Notes: generated by a model from the sequence alone, not told the origin. 64,000 nt of DNA from Salvelinus alpinus (GCF_045679555.1 NC_092120.1:12327805-12391804), one strand, 5' to 3'; positions 25,261-37,494 are shown, counted from the stretch's first letter. A program made the numbers and translations.

Positions 25261-28141
25261 CTACAGCTTCAGTGATTTTTGCAATTTGTTACAGTCATTG
25301 GCAGCAGAGAACTGGAAGGAAAGGCAGCCAAAGGAAGTGTTGGCTTTGGGGATGACCAGTGAAATATACCTGCTGGGGCGTGTGCTACGGGTGGGTGTTG
25401 GTATGGTGACCAGTGAGCTGAGATAAGGCAGGGCTTTACCTAGCAAAGACTTATAGATGACCTGGAGCCTGTGGGTTTGGCAACGAATATGTAGCGAGGG
25501 CCAGCCAATGAGAGCATACAGGTCGCAGTGGTGGGAAGTATATGGGGGCTTTGGTGACAAAATGGATGGCACTGTGATAGACTACATCCAGTTTGCTGAG
25601 TAGAGTGTAGGAGGCTATTTTCTAAATGACATCGCCAAAGTCAAGGATCGGTAGGATAGTCAGTTTTACCAGGGTATGTTTGGCAGCATGAGTGAAGGAG
25701 GCTTTGTTGCGAAATAGGAAGCCGATTCTAGATTTAATTTTGGATTGGAGATGCTTAATGTGAGTCTGGAAGGAGAGTTTACAGTCTAACCAGACACCTA
25801 GGTATTTGTAGTTGTCCACATATTCTAGGTCAGAACCGTCCAGAGTAGTGATGTTAGTCGGGTGGGCGGGTGCGGGAAGCAATCAGTTGAAGAGCATGCA
25901 TTTAGTTTTACTTGTATTTAAAAGCAGTTGGAGGCCACGGAAGGAGTGTTGTATGGCATTGAAGCTCGTTTGGAGGTTTGTTAACACAATGTCCAAAGAA
26001 GGGCCAGATGTATACAGAATGGTGTCATCTGCGTAGAGGTGGATCAGAGAATCACCAGCCACATCATTGATATATACAGAGAAAAGAGTCGGCCTGAGAA
26101 TTGAACCCTGTGGCACCCCCATAGAGACTGCCAGAGTTCCGGACAACAGGCCCTCCGATTTGACACACTGAACTCTATCTGAGAAGTAGTTGGTGAACCA
26201 GGCGAGGCAGTCATTTGAGAAGCCAAGGCTATTGAGTCTGCCGATAAGAATGCGGTGATTGACAGAGTCGAAAGTCTTGGCCAGGTCGATGAAGACGGCT
26301 GCACAGTACTGTCTTTTATCAATGGCGGTTATGATATTGTTTAGGACCTTGAGCGTGGCTGAGGTGCACCCATGACCAGCTCGGAAACCAGATTGCATAG
26401 TGAAGAAGGTACGGTGGGATTCGAAATGGTCGGTGATCTGTTTTGTTAACTTGGCTTTTGAAGATTTTAGAAAGGCAGGGCAGGATGGATATAGGTCTGT
26501 AACAGTTTGGGTCTAGAGTGTCTCCCCCTTTGAAGAGGGGGATGACTGCGGCAGCTTTCCAATCTTTGGGGATCTCAGACAATACGAAAGAGAGGTTGAA
26601 CAGGCTAGTAATAGGGGTTGCAACAATTTCAGCTTATAATTTATCTAGCCCAGCTGATTTGTAAGGATCCAGATTTTGCAGCTCTTTCAGAAAATCAGCT
26701 GTCTGGATTTGGGTGAAGGAGAAGCAGGGGGGGCTTGGGCAAGTTGCTGCGGGGGTGCAGAGCTGTTGGCCGGGGTAGGGGTAGCCAGGTGGAAAGCATG
26801 GCCAGCCGTAGAAAAATGCTTATTGAAATTATCAACTATCGTAGATTTATCGGTGGTGACAGTGTTTCCTAGCCTCAGTGCAGTGGGCAGCTGGGAGGAG
26901 GTGCTCTTATTCACCATGGACTTTACAGTGTCCCAAAATGTTTTGGAATTAGTGCTACAGGATGCAAATTTCTGTTTGAAAAACCTAGCCTTAGCTTTCC
27001 TAACTGACTGTATATTGGTTCCTGACTTCCCTGAAAGTTGCATATCGCGGGGGCTATTCAATGCTAATGCAGAATGCCACAGGATGTTTTTGTGCTGGTC
27101 AAGGTTAGTCAAGTCTGGGGTGAACTAAGGGCTATATCTGTTCTTAATTGTACGTTTTTTGAATGGGGCATGCTTATTTAAGATGGTGAGGAAAGCACGT
27201 TTAAAAAGCAACCAGGCATCCTCTACTTATGGGATGAGGTCAATATCCTTCCAGGATACCTGGGCCAGGTCAATTAGAAAGGCCTGCTCTCACGAAGTGT
27301 TTTAGGGAGCGTTTGAATGTGATGAGGAGTGGTCGTTTGACCGCGGACCCATTACGGACGCAGGCAATGAGGCAGTGATCGCTGAGATCCTGGTTGAAGA
27401 CAGCAGAGGTGTATTTAGAGGGCAGGTTGGTCAGGATGATATCTATGATGGTGCCCATGGTTACGGATTTAGGGTTGTACCTGGTAGGTTCCTTGATTAT
27501 TTGTGTGAGATTGAGGGCATCTAGCTTAGAATGTAGGATGGCTGGGGTGTTAAGCATGTCCCAGTTTAGGTCACCTAACAGTACGAACTCTGAAGATAGA
27601 TGGGGGGGGGGCAATCAATTCACATATGGTGTCCAGGGCACAGCTGGGAGCTGAGGGGGGTCTATAACAAGTGGCAACGGTGAGAGACTTGTTTCTGAAA
27701 AGGTGGATTTTTAAAAGTGGAAGCTCGAATTGTTTGGGCACAGACCTGGATAGTATGACAGAACTCTGCAGGCTATCTCTGCAGTAGATTGCAAGTTCTA
27801 TCTTGTCTGAAAATGTTGTAGTTGGGAATGGAAATTTCAGGATTTTTGGTGGCCTTCCTAAGCCAGGATTCAGACACGGATAGGACATCAGGGTTGGCGG
27901 AGTGTGCTAAAGCAGTGAATAAAACAAACTTAGGGAGGAGGCTTCTAATGTTAACAGGCATGAAACCAAGGCTTTTATGGTTACAGAAGTCAACAAATGA
28001 GAGCGCCTGGGGAATGGGAGTGTTGCTGGGGGCTGCAGGGCCTGGGTTAACCTCCACATCACCCAAGGAACAGAGGAGGAGTAGGATAAGAGTATGGCTA
28101 AAGGCTAAAATAACTGGTAATCTAGTGCGTTCGGAAGGCAT
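25261..28141 (-). pseudogene. LINE polyprotein (2A-like leader, endonuclease, reverse transcriptase), broken
   Basis: The frame opens at 28141 with a hydrophobic stretch and GDVEVNPGP, continues with endonuclease-type phrases (MPVNIRSLLPK, PDVLSVSESWL, then LLGDLNWDML and SDHCLIA), and then the reverse transcriptase (AVFIDLAKTFDSVNH, GVPQGSILRPTLFSVYIND, HLYADDTILY) and the usual C-terminal part (YKYLGVWLD, ending KLQKSLKL). Several frameshifts separate the pieces (around 27.8, 27.6, 27.2, 26.6 and 26.3 kb). A single in-frame TGA at 25883-25885 follows KCMLFN, consistent with decay of a CGA codon at a CpG. The copy cannot make a full product. Confidence 0.82.
28037..28063 (-). other. 2A-like ribosome-skipping motif in the LINE ORF
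   Basis: Residues 27-35 of the minus-strand frame from 28141 read GDVEVNPGP, matching the 2A consensus D(V/I)ExNPG-P, and are preceded by a Leu-rich stretch (LILLLLCSL) as in many active 2A sequences. 2A-like sequences are established near the N-terminus of some animal non-LTR elements. Confidence 0.75.
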
Positions 28142-30026
28142 AATGTACAGACAAGGGTATGGTAGGATGTGAGTACAGTGGAGGTAAACCTAGGCATTGA
28201 GTGAAAATGAGAGGTTTTGTCTCTAGCGGCACCAATTAAGCCAGGTGAGGTCACCGCATGTGTGGGGGTGAGACAAAAGGGCTATCTACAGTGAAATAAG
28301 ACAATAATCACTAACCAAAAGAGCAATAGACAAGGCATATTGACATTAGGGAGAGGCATGTGTAGCCGAGTGATCATAGGGTCCAATGAGTAGCACTAGG
28401 TGAGTCTAGTGCCTCCCCCAAGATCAAACCAACATTAAAAAAAAAAATTAAACGCAGCCTAACGTGATCAGAAATCTCAACTAGCAAGTCTGGCAGGGGG
28501 GAGATTTTCGGCACCACACCGTTATCATTGCTGTCAACTGGAATGAATCCTTACCCAGATCTTACTGTTGTTTTCATTTGGCAGAGCAAGCACTTCTCAT
28601 GAGCATCTGTATTTTTCCTAATTCCCTTTCAAGATACACCTGCCTTGTGTGTTCATACCGCCCTGTTGTTGATACAGTTGACATGCTGACATTACACAGG
28701 AAGGGGAAAAGACATCTTGAAGGTGGTACATATGAATGATACATTATTTTACCAAACAGGAAGCTATATCAAAACCATCTGTGAAAGCTGAATGTGCCTA
28801 CACGAATCCTTTCTGTGCCAGGGATGAAGTGGTTTTATGGAAAGAACTCAACTGAAAAATTAGACATCTAAACGAAACCATGAAAACTATGTTCGAGCTG
28901 AAGATAGCCGACAGGTAAAGCTATATAACTAGCTAAGTTACTCAGTGAAATATTTTGTCTTTGTAAACCTGAGGCTTTAGACTAGTGTAAACTGGAGTGT
29001 TGACTATGCGTCATGTTGTTTTTTGTTTTCCCCATAGGAACCCTCTAGTTCTGCCCCCCTGTTGACACAGACACGTAAACTCACCCACCACGCCTTACTG
29101 AAGACTGTGCCATACAACAGTTGACAGAAAAAGACCTGGTACTCTATGCTGAAAGTGATATGTTATTGTGAGTAGTACCCTACACGTTATTACAATCACA
29201 TTTTCATTGATATTTTTAAAAATGTATTTCCAGTACTAAGTACTAGTTCCGGACTGTGTTCCATTCCAGACTGTGACATCAGCCCCTCCAGCACAAGACT
29301 ATCATCACCACATCAAATGTCAGTGGAGACAATGATAAGACATCATGTCATTACCCAGTTCCAACAGTAATACAGCAGGTAAAGTCTAGATTTATTGCAA
29401 ATAACATTGTCATATTACAAATCTATAATGATTGGTCTCCACCGCTAACCCTTTTGTTCATTGCCATTCATCCTCACTAGTCAATCAGGGATCGTGTCTA
29501 ATCGGGAGAAATAAGGAAGTGTGTAAGAAGGAGTCTCAGACAACGGCGACCTAGGAGTCAGAACCTTTGACAGCTCAAAGGAGGAGCGAGATGGAGCATT
29601 ACCTTAAATTGAAAAGGTACTGTGTACCTAGAAAGTCTTGACTCTCATTCAGCGTCACCGCTAATCTGCATTTGTCAGTTGATTCCAATTTCTCACTGGC
29701 TTCATGCATATTTTAAGTGTTGTTTTGAATAGTTTATTAAACTTGCCTTTCCCCATGTGAACATTAGCAGGGTAGTGTGACATCGTTATTCAATTTAGTT
29801 GTTTTTCAAATGTGAAGGCTGCAGTTATGTAAGTTCACCACCTAGAGTTCAGTATGCCATCTTAACTTTTCTACCACCTCGCTCTTTCACTTTCTGCCTC
29901 AGTGCGGGATGGCTGCAGGACAGGAGTGACCAGGGGGTAAAGGATGAGAATGTGGAATTTGATTCCGATGAAGAGGAACCCTCATCCCTCCCATCCTCTC
30001 CCCCCACTGACTCAACAGAGGGCTGA

Positions 30027-31531
30027 CCAGTTGAGCAGCAGTGACCAGACCTCAACACCACCACCTTCCCACAATCCCTAGCCCTTTCCTCAAACCCTGC
30101 CGCTGACACAAAGGTCCCATTTGGACATACATCTGTTGACTCAACAATTATGAATGGCACTCTGTTGCGGTAATGACAACACTATAAGAGCAGCACTAGA
30201 ACATCTTGAACTGTCTCCATGCTTCCTTTGTTTACCCTATCTCAGGGTAGACGCATTGGTGCTTGAGACAATGCTTTGACTGTTGTCACCCTGCGAGGGG
30301 TGGGAAGGGGAACGATTCTCAGCACCCTTTGTGTTATTCCATTCGCCCAGTTTATTTAGGTCCATCACTTCCCCTGTTAAGGCTAAGCTGTGAGCTTACC
30401 ATAAATCATCAGCAGATAGGACAATATTACTGCTAATCTTGGTAGTGTAACCACCGGTTAACATTCTTCAGAAGGTTCTCATTTGTGGCTCACCCCTAGA
30501 CCACTCTATATATTGGATAACCCCCCTCCCTAGAGAAAGGAAGCGTGCGGACTTAACGTGCGTTAGTTTAAAATGATGACTTTAAAATGTGGCAAACTGA
30601 GTACCTGATCATTATTTGTGAGCTCATTGCGTGACTGCCACAAGACGTTTGGAATGTTTGTTGACTGCATCGACACAGGAGCTCAACTGTCTTATGTGTC
30701 ATCAAGACTGATGATGTTATGGAGTTAAATTGTCAATGCAATAAGTCATGTTGATTCTATCATTTTACTTTTAGATGACTAAACAAAACAATTGTCCTCC
30801 ACTGCTAACCATGTCTGTTTTAATAACCCAGATACAAGGGAGTAAAATAAAGCACCACTTAACTTAGAACTGTATACCAGGTCAGTCACTAAATACCTTG
30901 CATGGTACCCTACATAACTATAAATACACATGCATTTTACTGTGGCTGAATGAACAAAGGGTAATAAATAACCCCGGGAATGGCATCTGGTATGACAATA
31001 CTGACCTTAAGTCATTACAAGCCTGGTCCCTGTGCCATTTCTTTACAAGAAATTCTGAAGGTTGCTTAAATTGAGCATGATAATCAAAACGCATTGCTTA
31101 ATACAGGTATAAAATGAATGTGTACTTGGAAATTGGAGCCACTCCAATGCTGTGAAAATCCTCAGAGGTTAGCAGCTGTTTGGTGAGGGTTCATGAATCT
31201 CCTTGGGTGCATATGGGTGCCCCCTCCCCTTCAGACCCTTTAAAAGTTGGTATATTCTGAGCAGGGTAACTCAAGCCCAGAGGACTAGGTTACATACCCA
31301 ATAGAGGGGGGTAAAAATAGGTTGGGGTTAGGGGGATCCGGCGGGCTCAATGAGGTATTGAACAGTTACAATTCTCATCTCGGAGCACACAGTGTACTCT
31401 TGTACATTGTGTCAGCTCTGAATTTTGAACCATAAACATTATGGATGTTGAATGTTATGTATGTTCACATGATGTGATGAAATGGCAAAAATATCACATT
31501 CAGCCCATTAAAACAATTCATTATTTAAACG
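30027..31531. other. Intergenic sequence between scnm1 remnant and tmod4
   Basis: I find no coding exon. The two neighbours converge here. The sequence is single-copy-looking, with no repeat family I can name. Confidence 0.35.
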
Positions 31532-31537
31532 TTTATT
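31532..31537 (-). terminator. Candidate polyadenylation signal of tmod4
   Basis: Plus-strand TTTATT is AATAAA on the minus strand, 309 bp after the tmod4 stop codon at 31846-31848, giving a 3' UTR of about 0.3 kb. Confidence 0.5.
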
Positions 31538-31845
31538 TAAAGTATTTACAGATTTTCTTTTCCTAGATATAGCACCACTACCATGTAGGAGTTTTATCAC
31601 CTCCATTTTCTGAGTATTATCATGGCGTACTCTAGAAGCATAAAGGACACTTTACAACGATGTGACCTATGTATTATTTTATGATGAATTCGATGGTCTA
31701 CAAAAAGCTGTGGTAAATGAAATGCTTGGACACAGAAATAGAAATTAACACCGGACTTGTGATGAGGCACAGAGGGGTTGTAAAGGTTTGTTGCGCCCCA
31801 TTGACAAAGCTAGCGCAAAGCTGTCAATGGCAGTTTTTAGAGTTG

Positions 31846-34800
31846 TTAGGTCCAAGGGGCTGAGTTGATAGGCTCACGGCTTGAGAGCACAATCTTGTTG
31901 CTCCACTCTCGTCTTATCTTACTCTCTGTTGGCGAACTGGATAGAGAAAGAAAAGGAACGATATGAGTCAGCCAGAGTGCATTGTCAAGGGTCATCCGAA
32001 AGCTGAAATACGTCAGTAACAGGTCGAACATGCAGAACACCCTAGGACTAAACATGAACTGAAATGTAATCTGTCATTATCTCAGAATTATTGCCACTTT
32101 CTGAGGGTATTATGACAGCCTCGTCACAAAAACCCTAACAGGAAGAATGTCAAGAGCTTTAACATTGACCATGTCAGATGAAGCACAACTGAAATACAAT
32201 AATTGACCGTATGCATGCATTCTCCAGACACTCACTCATGTCGTTGTTCCTGGTGATGGCGATGGCTGCTCTAGCCCGAGGCCCCTGCTGGGTGAAGTGG
32301 TAGCCGATCTTTACGATGCTGGAGTTGTTCTCCAACATGGTGGCAATCTCCATCTCACAGGAGTCCCCCAGTTTCTGTCTCTAGGAGTGGGGTGGGTTAA
32401 AGGATGAAAAGGACTTCAATAACCACACAATACAATCATAGCATTGTCTTGTTATGTTTATCATTGTTTTTTCTCTCTCCAAAGTCTTTTCATGTCTCTT
32501 GAGGAACTCATAAGGAATTTGTTTTATATTCAGTTGTTTATACAGCATACATACAGTATGTAGCACTATTCAAATGTATGTATTCATACTACAGCATACT
32601 TTCTGTATGGGTGTCTGACCTGGTTGTCGATCTTGATCTCGGTCAGTGTGGTGTTGTTGGCCATGGCCTTGACGATGGCATTCATGCCCTCGCAGGTGAT
32701 GAAGTTGGACTCGATGTTAAGACTCTGCAGAGTGGTGTTCTCCTGGAGCATCTCAGCAACAGCCTGGTTCACACACATCCGCACTTATGTTACTAGAGGC
32801 ACATTCATTAGTAAGAGGTGAAAATTACAATAAGGATGTGAAAATTAGGATTATTTGTGGCTAGTCTGCGGGAGAAGGATGTACTCACATAGGCCACGGG
32901 GTCGTTGCTACGGGTAGCGGCAATGCTCAGAAACTCCACATGAGTGTTGCCCTTCATCGCCTCAAAGATCTCTTTCAGTGTTGGGATGGGAATGTCCTAC
33001 AGGACAGACAGACATCATTCACTTTATGCTGATTCAGTATGCCATAACACACGAGGCTACACGCTACCATCAAGGGATCTCATCCTCCATTGTAGAATTG
33101 ATCACTGTATGTTCAGACCATAGGATCTAAAGCCCACTGGCTTCACCTTGATGTTGTTGAGGTTGACATCAAACAGGCTGCTGTCGTTTTTCTGGATCAG
33201 CTGAAGGGTCTCCTCCACGTTTGTGGGGTTGGGGGGCTCGTCTGGGAAGATCTTGAATGCATCTGGTTTTACTACACCTAAAAGCACAGGAGTATCACAG
33301 GTTAGTGTAAGAATTTCCTAAACATGTAATATACTGAATACCATAGTAGGTATGTTCTGCTCTGCTGGTCAACCTCTTCATACGTACTGTTGATGCCCTC
33401 TGTGTTGGCGATGGTACCAGTGGTGCCCAAGGCGTCGTAGTACTGCTTGTTGCTCATCAGTGTGTACATTCCCAGAATAGCTGCAAAGAAATGGGACTGA
33501 TTTATATATCTGTAACTCTCATTCACCATCCAGTAATATTTCCTCAGTTCAACATAATTAATGGTCGCTGTCAGCTGAGACCTTTAGCATGTTATTGTCC
33601 CAGTAAGTAATCACAAGGCCTTCATTATAACTAAACTGAGAGTGTATGTGACTGCAATTATTTATGAGGGCATTGTTTTGACAGGCACGTCTCCCAATCT
33701 CAATTATACTCTACATATCTTCATGTAGAGAGGTGTATCTATTTCAACAACTGAAATGTACATTTACAGTATACACCCAACACTGTGCAGTACATTGTAT
33801 CATGAGAATACTAGGTACAGTATTTACCATGTTATGCACGTGCCTACTCTGTGTGTCTGCTTGACCAGATAAGGACATTGTAGCCTTTCCTCCGTTCTTA
33901 CAGAGAGAGCTGCAGTCCCTGTCTCTAATCTCAGTGCCTCCAGGCCCTAAGGACGTTATGACACCAAACATTAATGTGAGCCATGCAGACACACCAAGCC
34001 CAATGTTATTCTAGCTGAAAATGGGCCAACACGTAATGAATGGTTATTCGGCCCCTCATTTAGATGCATACATAGACAGAGGCCATTGTATTGGGGACGA
34101 GTACTTTGAATTCCAAATATGCCGGTGAGTTAGCTTAGCACTGCTAATTTTACAAGATGGGACATAGGACGTAGAACAATGGGCTCCTAAAAATATAGAC
34201 TGGTGCTGCTGTTGCTTTGCTCAAATCTCCAGCAGAGGGCAGCACTTTGAATGCCTCTCCCAGTCTCATTACAGGCGGCCCCTCGCCACCAAACTGTGTC
34301 ACACACCAACTGCTGTGACAGCAAACCCCCCCACCGGCCCCAGGCTCCGACCTGGGGCAGGCTGGGAATTATGGGAGGGAAGGCCTTGTGAGAAGAGAGG
34401 GATCCAGAGACAGCTGGTCTGGTGCAAAATGCGCCAATGTCACCCGGCTTGACTCTACAGTAGCTTTACAGTACAACCCAGCCTCTCAATAATGACAACA
34501 ATTCCCAAAATACCATCAGTATTATTAAGAGTAAAAAGCATCAATGAAATCTCTACTGACTGAGGTCTCCCTCCCTTGCTGCTGGTGGAGCCGGCCAGGC
34601 AGCTATGCTATTGTGGACTCAGATCCAGCCCCAAACAAAAGAGTGACAGAGGCTAACGAAAGTTTAATCATCATCTGGACTCCCTCCAGGGTCAAAACTG
34701 TGTTCTCAATGAGGGGGTTAATGACAGGCTAATCTATGTGGACATACAGTTCCACTCCCCAAACTCCCCCACTGTCACTTTCCAGACGCCTATGCTCTGT

Positions 34801-37494
34801 GGCGGTGGCTCTGCCATTAAAGGAAAAGCAGTTAGGAGGCCTGCCCCTCGGACTGAGGCAGGCCTGGCTCCCCTGCACAGTGGGTGGATACGGATGGGGG
34901 ATTTAACTATTGTGATAAACAGTGTTTGTTCTGGGCCATACTCTGAATGATATATGCATAAGGGTGTTATGGTCTCATATGGTTGTGTAGCTTAAAAGAG
35001 GATGAGACGTGAATTCTCATCGAATTAGATATCATTTGGAAACAAAAACTGTACTGTGTGTTTTTTGGGTGAAAATCACCTATATCAAATTGAACCATAA
35101 ATCATTCTGTTGTTTTGAAAACAATGTCTGAGAGCACAGATGCAGTAAATGATGAAGTCCTTGTTAGGCGTTGTTATGAAGTAAGCACAGTGAGTGTAAA
35201 AACAACCAACAAATCGGGTTGGTACTGTAGTTGACCGCATGAGACCAACATATCAGTGGAACACATGTTCAAGCTGAACTGAACTCATTTCACATCTCCA
35301 TTGGGGTAAATATGAAAAAAATGAAAACTTGTTGATTCAATTAATTACCATTAAAACAAGGTTGCCTCTTGTTTGGTATAAATTTATATAGTAGCTTTAC
35401 CCAACAGACAAGTCTTTGACTCCCTCCCCATCCCTCTTTCCATTCCTCCCTTCTTTTGGTGGCTCTTGGCCAGCTTATTTTCGTGTTTCTGCTGAGCGCA
35501 TGGAATTGGAGCCCCCCCCATGCCATGTCCCACATCCTATGTCTCTGCATGTCTCTATGTGTGGGAGTGGGTCTGTGAAGCACTGGAACAATAATACTAT
35601 GGATCAATGAGCAATGGAATAATATGGGTCTATGACAAAATAATCAAATAGGCCAGGGTCACTGTAAACAATTGGGTCCCAATACACAGGGCTGGCTGTG
35701 AGCCAATGGGGTAACCATGAGCTTTTTTCCCCTAAGGTGGGCGGGGCCACAATGTTCTATCTACCGGCTGGGAGTATTGGGCAACATCACATTGAAACAA
35801 TGTAAGGACACAGAGGGATAGGGCGGCAGGTAGCCTAGCGGTTGGGCCAGGTAACAGAAAGGTAGCTGGTTGGAATCCCTGAGCTGACTAGGTGAAAAAT
35901 CTGATGATGTGCCTTTGAGCAAGGCACTTAACCCTAATTGTTCCTGTAAGTCGCTCTGGATAAGAGCATCTGCTAAATGACAAACAATGTTTTAAAAAAT
36001 TATAGATTCTCACCTGCGATGTCACACATCTCAGCGTCTGTGGCATTCTTCAGAGCCTCCTCCAGCTCAGGCTCCAGGGTGATCTGCTCATGGTCGGGGA
36101 TCTTTCCATGGCCCTCCTTAGGAACAAACGCTCTCCCTGGAGAGGGACAGAGAGAGAGAGAGAGAAGAAGGAGAGAAGTAGAGAGAAAGACACACATACA
36201 GAGGGACTGTCAGGGCAACTAGTATCCAAGGGGTCATGAGCAGACTGTATAGCACACGTGTTTGTTTGGTACAGTCGAGGGGGAAATCTTTGTTCTCTCA
36301 GTAAGTATCTTGTATCATATAACATTCTTTGAGACTATAAACATGCCATGATTGTAATATGCCCCTTACAGTGGATTTGTCTGTGTTTTGGTAAAAAAAA
36401 ATATTTGGATTGTTTCTGAAAACACTAAGAAAACCCTGGTTTATATGGGCTTTGTGAATAAACTCCAATAAACTACATTTTCTATTGTATAATTGTATGC
36501 ATCTCATTTCCATATCAATGTTACACAAACAGCTAAAATTACACTTTTAAGTCATCACTTACCATTACTTATTTATAAAGTTCAAAACGTTGGATTCTTT
36601 TTCAGTTTAAAGCAGTGGTTCTGAAACTGTGGGTCGGGACCCAAAAGCCACTCATGTAAGAGCCCCCCCCCCCCCGGTGTAGTGTGGAGTAGTGGAGTCA
36701 ATAGTGCTGTTCAGTAGTGTACCGTACCTTTCTTCTCGCCAGTAAAAGGCACCAGGTCGTCTCTGTCCTCGTGCTCCAGAGCTGTTTTCTCTAAGTGATC
36801 CAGCAGGGCGTCACGGTCAAACGCCCCCGTTGGGGTCTTCTTGGTCTGGTCACGCTGGCGGTACCCGGCTGGCAGGATGGCATTCTGGGACAGAAACAGT
36901 AGGGGTCAGAGGGCATGTGGACATTGTACAAAGAGTTCTGAATCCTCTGGGGTTCTAGTAACTGGTTGTGTGAGACTGTTGTTTTAGATGTTGGAAAATG
37001 GATTTAAACGATTTATGACTACAGTATAAAGCTACGTAATCTCCAGGACATTCCTAAGTAGGTCTTACAATGTCAGAGAACAAGATAACATGGGGATTGT
37101 GTTCTGTGTATATCAGTGAATCTGTTGTGCAAGGTACGCCAGGATTGTGGGTTCGGTTCCAGGGCCACCCACATGTAAAATGTATGCATGGATGACTAAG
37201 TTGCGTTTGGATGGAAAGCGTCTGCTAAATGGTATATTATTATTATTATACTATGAGCCTTGTGCATTCCTCAGTCTTTGAGTCCTAAAGGCTTCCCCCA
37301 TGCCCATATATTGTGTGCTGGAAGTATCTTTTCTTCAATGAATTCTCTTTTTTTTGTCACCAGGGGCCCTCTGGGGCCCTCAGTACCTCGGGGTCCATCT
37401 CCAGCAGCTCACACTCCAGCGCCTCTATCTCCTCAGGACTCATCCCTTTGAGGATGGCATCCTCGTCGATGTCCCGGGGGTCGCTTTTCGACAT
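31846..37494 (-). CDS. tmod4: Tropomodulin-4 (skeletal muscle actin pointed-end capping protein)
   Basis: Caps pointed ends of thin filaments with tropomyosin. Coding exons (minus): 37387-37494, 36728-36884, 36014-36136, 33388-33480, 33147-33277, 32889-32996, 32620-32763, 32236-32380, 31846-31925; splice sites are canonical and phases fit, giving 362 aa. Seen in order: [15 protein letters not shown] and [13 protein letters not shown] (tropomyosin-binding/actin-binding N-terminus), [73 protein letters not shown], the leucine-rich-repeat cap ([55 protein letters not shown]) and [20 protein letters not shown]. tmod4 is preferred over tmod1 from EGIN-SVVKPD and TRNN near the end, and from context. 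The last 26-codon exon is less certain: it gives a longer tail than human TMOD4 (345 aa). Intron 33481-36013 carries a SINE. Confidence 0.9.
33481..35820 (-). other. Large tmod4 intron, no further gene seen
   Basis: The 2.5 kb intron between exons 33388-33480 and 36014-36136. It holds no coding exon in the tmod4 frame. The open frames at 34544-34950 (plus) have no recognisable similarity. Confidence 0.5.
35821..35990 (+). repeat. tRNA-Lys-derived SINE (HpaI-like head, alternative tail)
   Basis: The head GGGCGGCAGGTAGCCTAGCG with A- and B-box-like parts is followed by 'GAGCAAGGCACTTAACCC' and a tail 'GTAAGTCGCTCTGGATAAGA ... TCTGCTAAATGAC'. It lies within a tmod4 intron, antisense to the gene. 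Confidence 0.75.
36612..36676. repeat. hAT MITE end fragment with poly-C
   Basis: CAGTGGTTCTGAAACTGTGG ... GGGACCCAAAA resembles one terminus of a vertebrate hAT MITE; the other end is missing and a C15 run follows. Confidence 0.35.
37122..37253 (+). repeat. 5'-truncated tRNA-derived SINE
   Basis: A B-box-like GGGTTCGGTTCC near 37149, then 'GGATGGAAAGCGTCTGCTAA' and a (TTA)n tail. The A-box half is lost. Confidence 0.55.

Larger units (their letters stand above)
24820..28430 (-). mobile_element. RSg/L2-like non-LTR retrotransposon, near full length
   Basis: Minus-strand LINE inside intron 2 of the scnm1 remnant. In its own 5'-3' order: a leader region (28430-28142), a protein with a 2A-like motif and an AP-endonuclease-like domain, a reverse transcriptase with YADD, and a 3' tail ending in GGTTAAATAAAGG-type repeats (24830-24860 on the plus strand reads AACCTTTATTTAACC). 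The tail matches the tails of the HpaI-type SINEs at 46413 and 50982, which fits the known sharing between salmonid HpaI SINEs and RSg-1 LINEs. The 5' boundary is approximate. Confidence 0.8.
24049..30026 (+). pseudogene. scnm1: Sodium channel modifier 1 (minor spliceosome factor), degraded copy
   Basis: SCNM1 is a small zinc-finger protein linked to minor-intron splicing. Exon remnants: 24049-24099, 24242-24308, 28634-28722, 28822-28914, 29038-29167, 29280-29378, 29481-29616, 29903-30026. Recognisable: start MSFK.EG, FIPEDEAALMKNG, the zinc finger YTCLVCSYRP...HRKGKRHLE, KWFYGK, APLLTQTRKLTHHALLK, RRSEMEHYLKLK, and the hallmark VKDENVEFDSDEEEP. Damage: exon 1 donor is GC not GT (AAG|GCGAGT); exon 2 length (67) breaks the frame; exon 4 length (93) breaks the frame and gives a stop; a TGA follows PYNS in exon 5; a TAG lies in exon 7; the Trp before VKDENV is Gly. 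A LINE occupies intron 2. With so many lesions I call a pseudogene; a functional duplicate elsewhere (salmonid genome doubling) is likely but unseen. Confidence 0.82.

Noticed and set aside
28560-28633. In-frame extension of scnm1 exon 3 upstream (reading EQALLMS before the zinc finger)
   Set aside because: It resembles the expected EDEALLM by chance; the true exon 2 with FIPEDEAALMKNG is at 24242-24308, and this stretch forms the pyrimidine tract of the acceptor at 28633.
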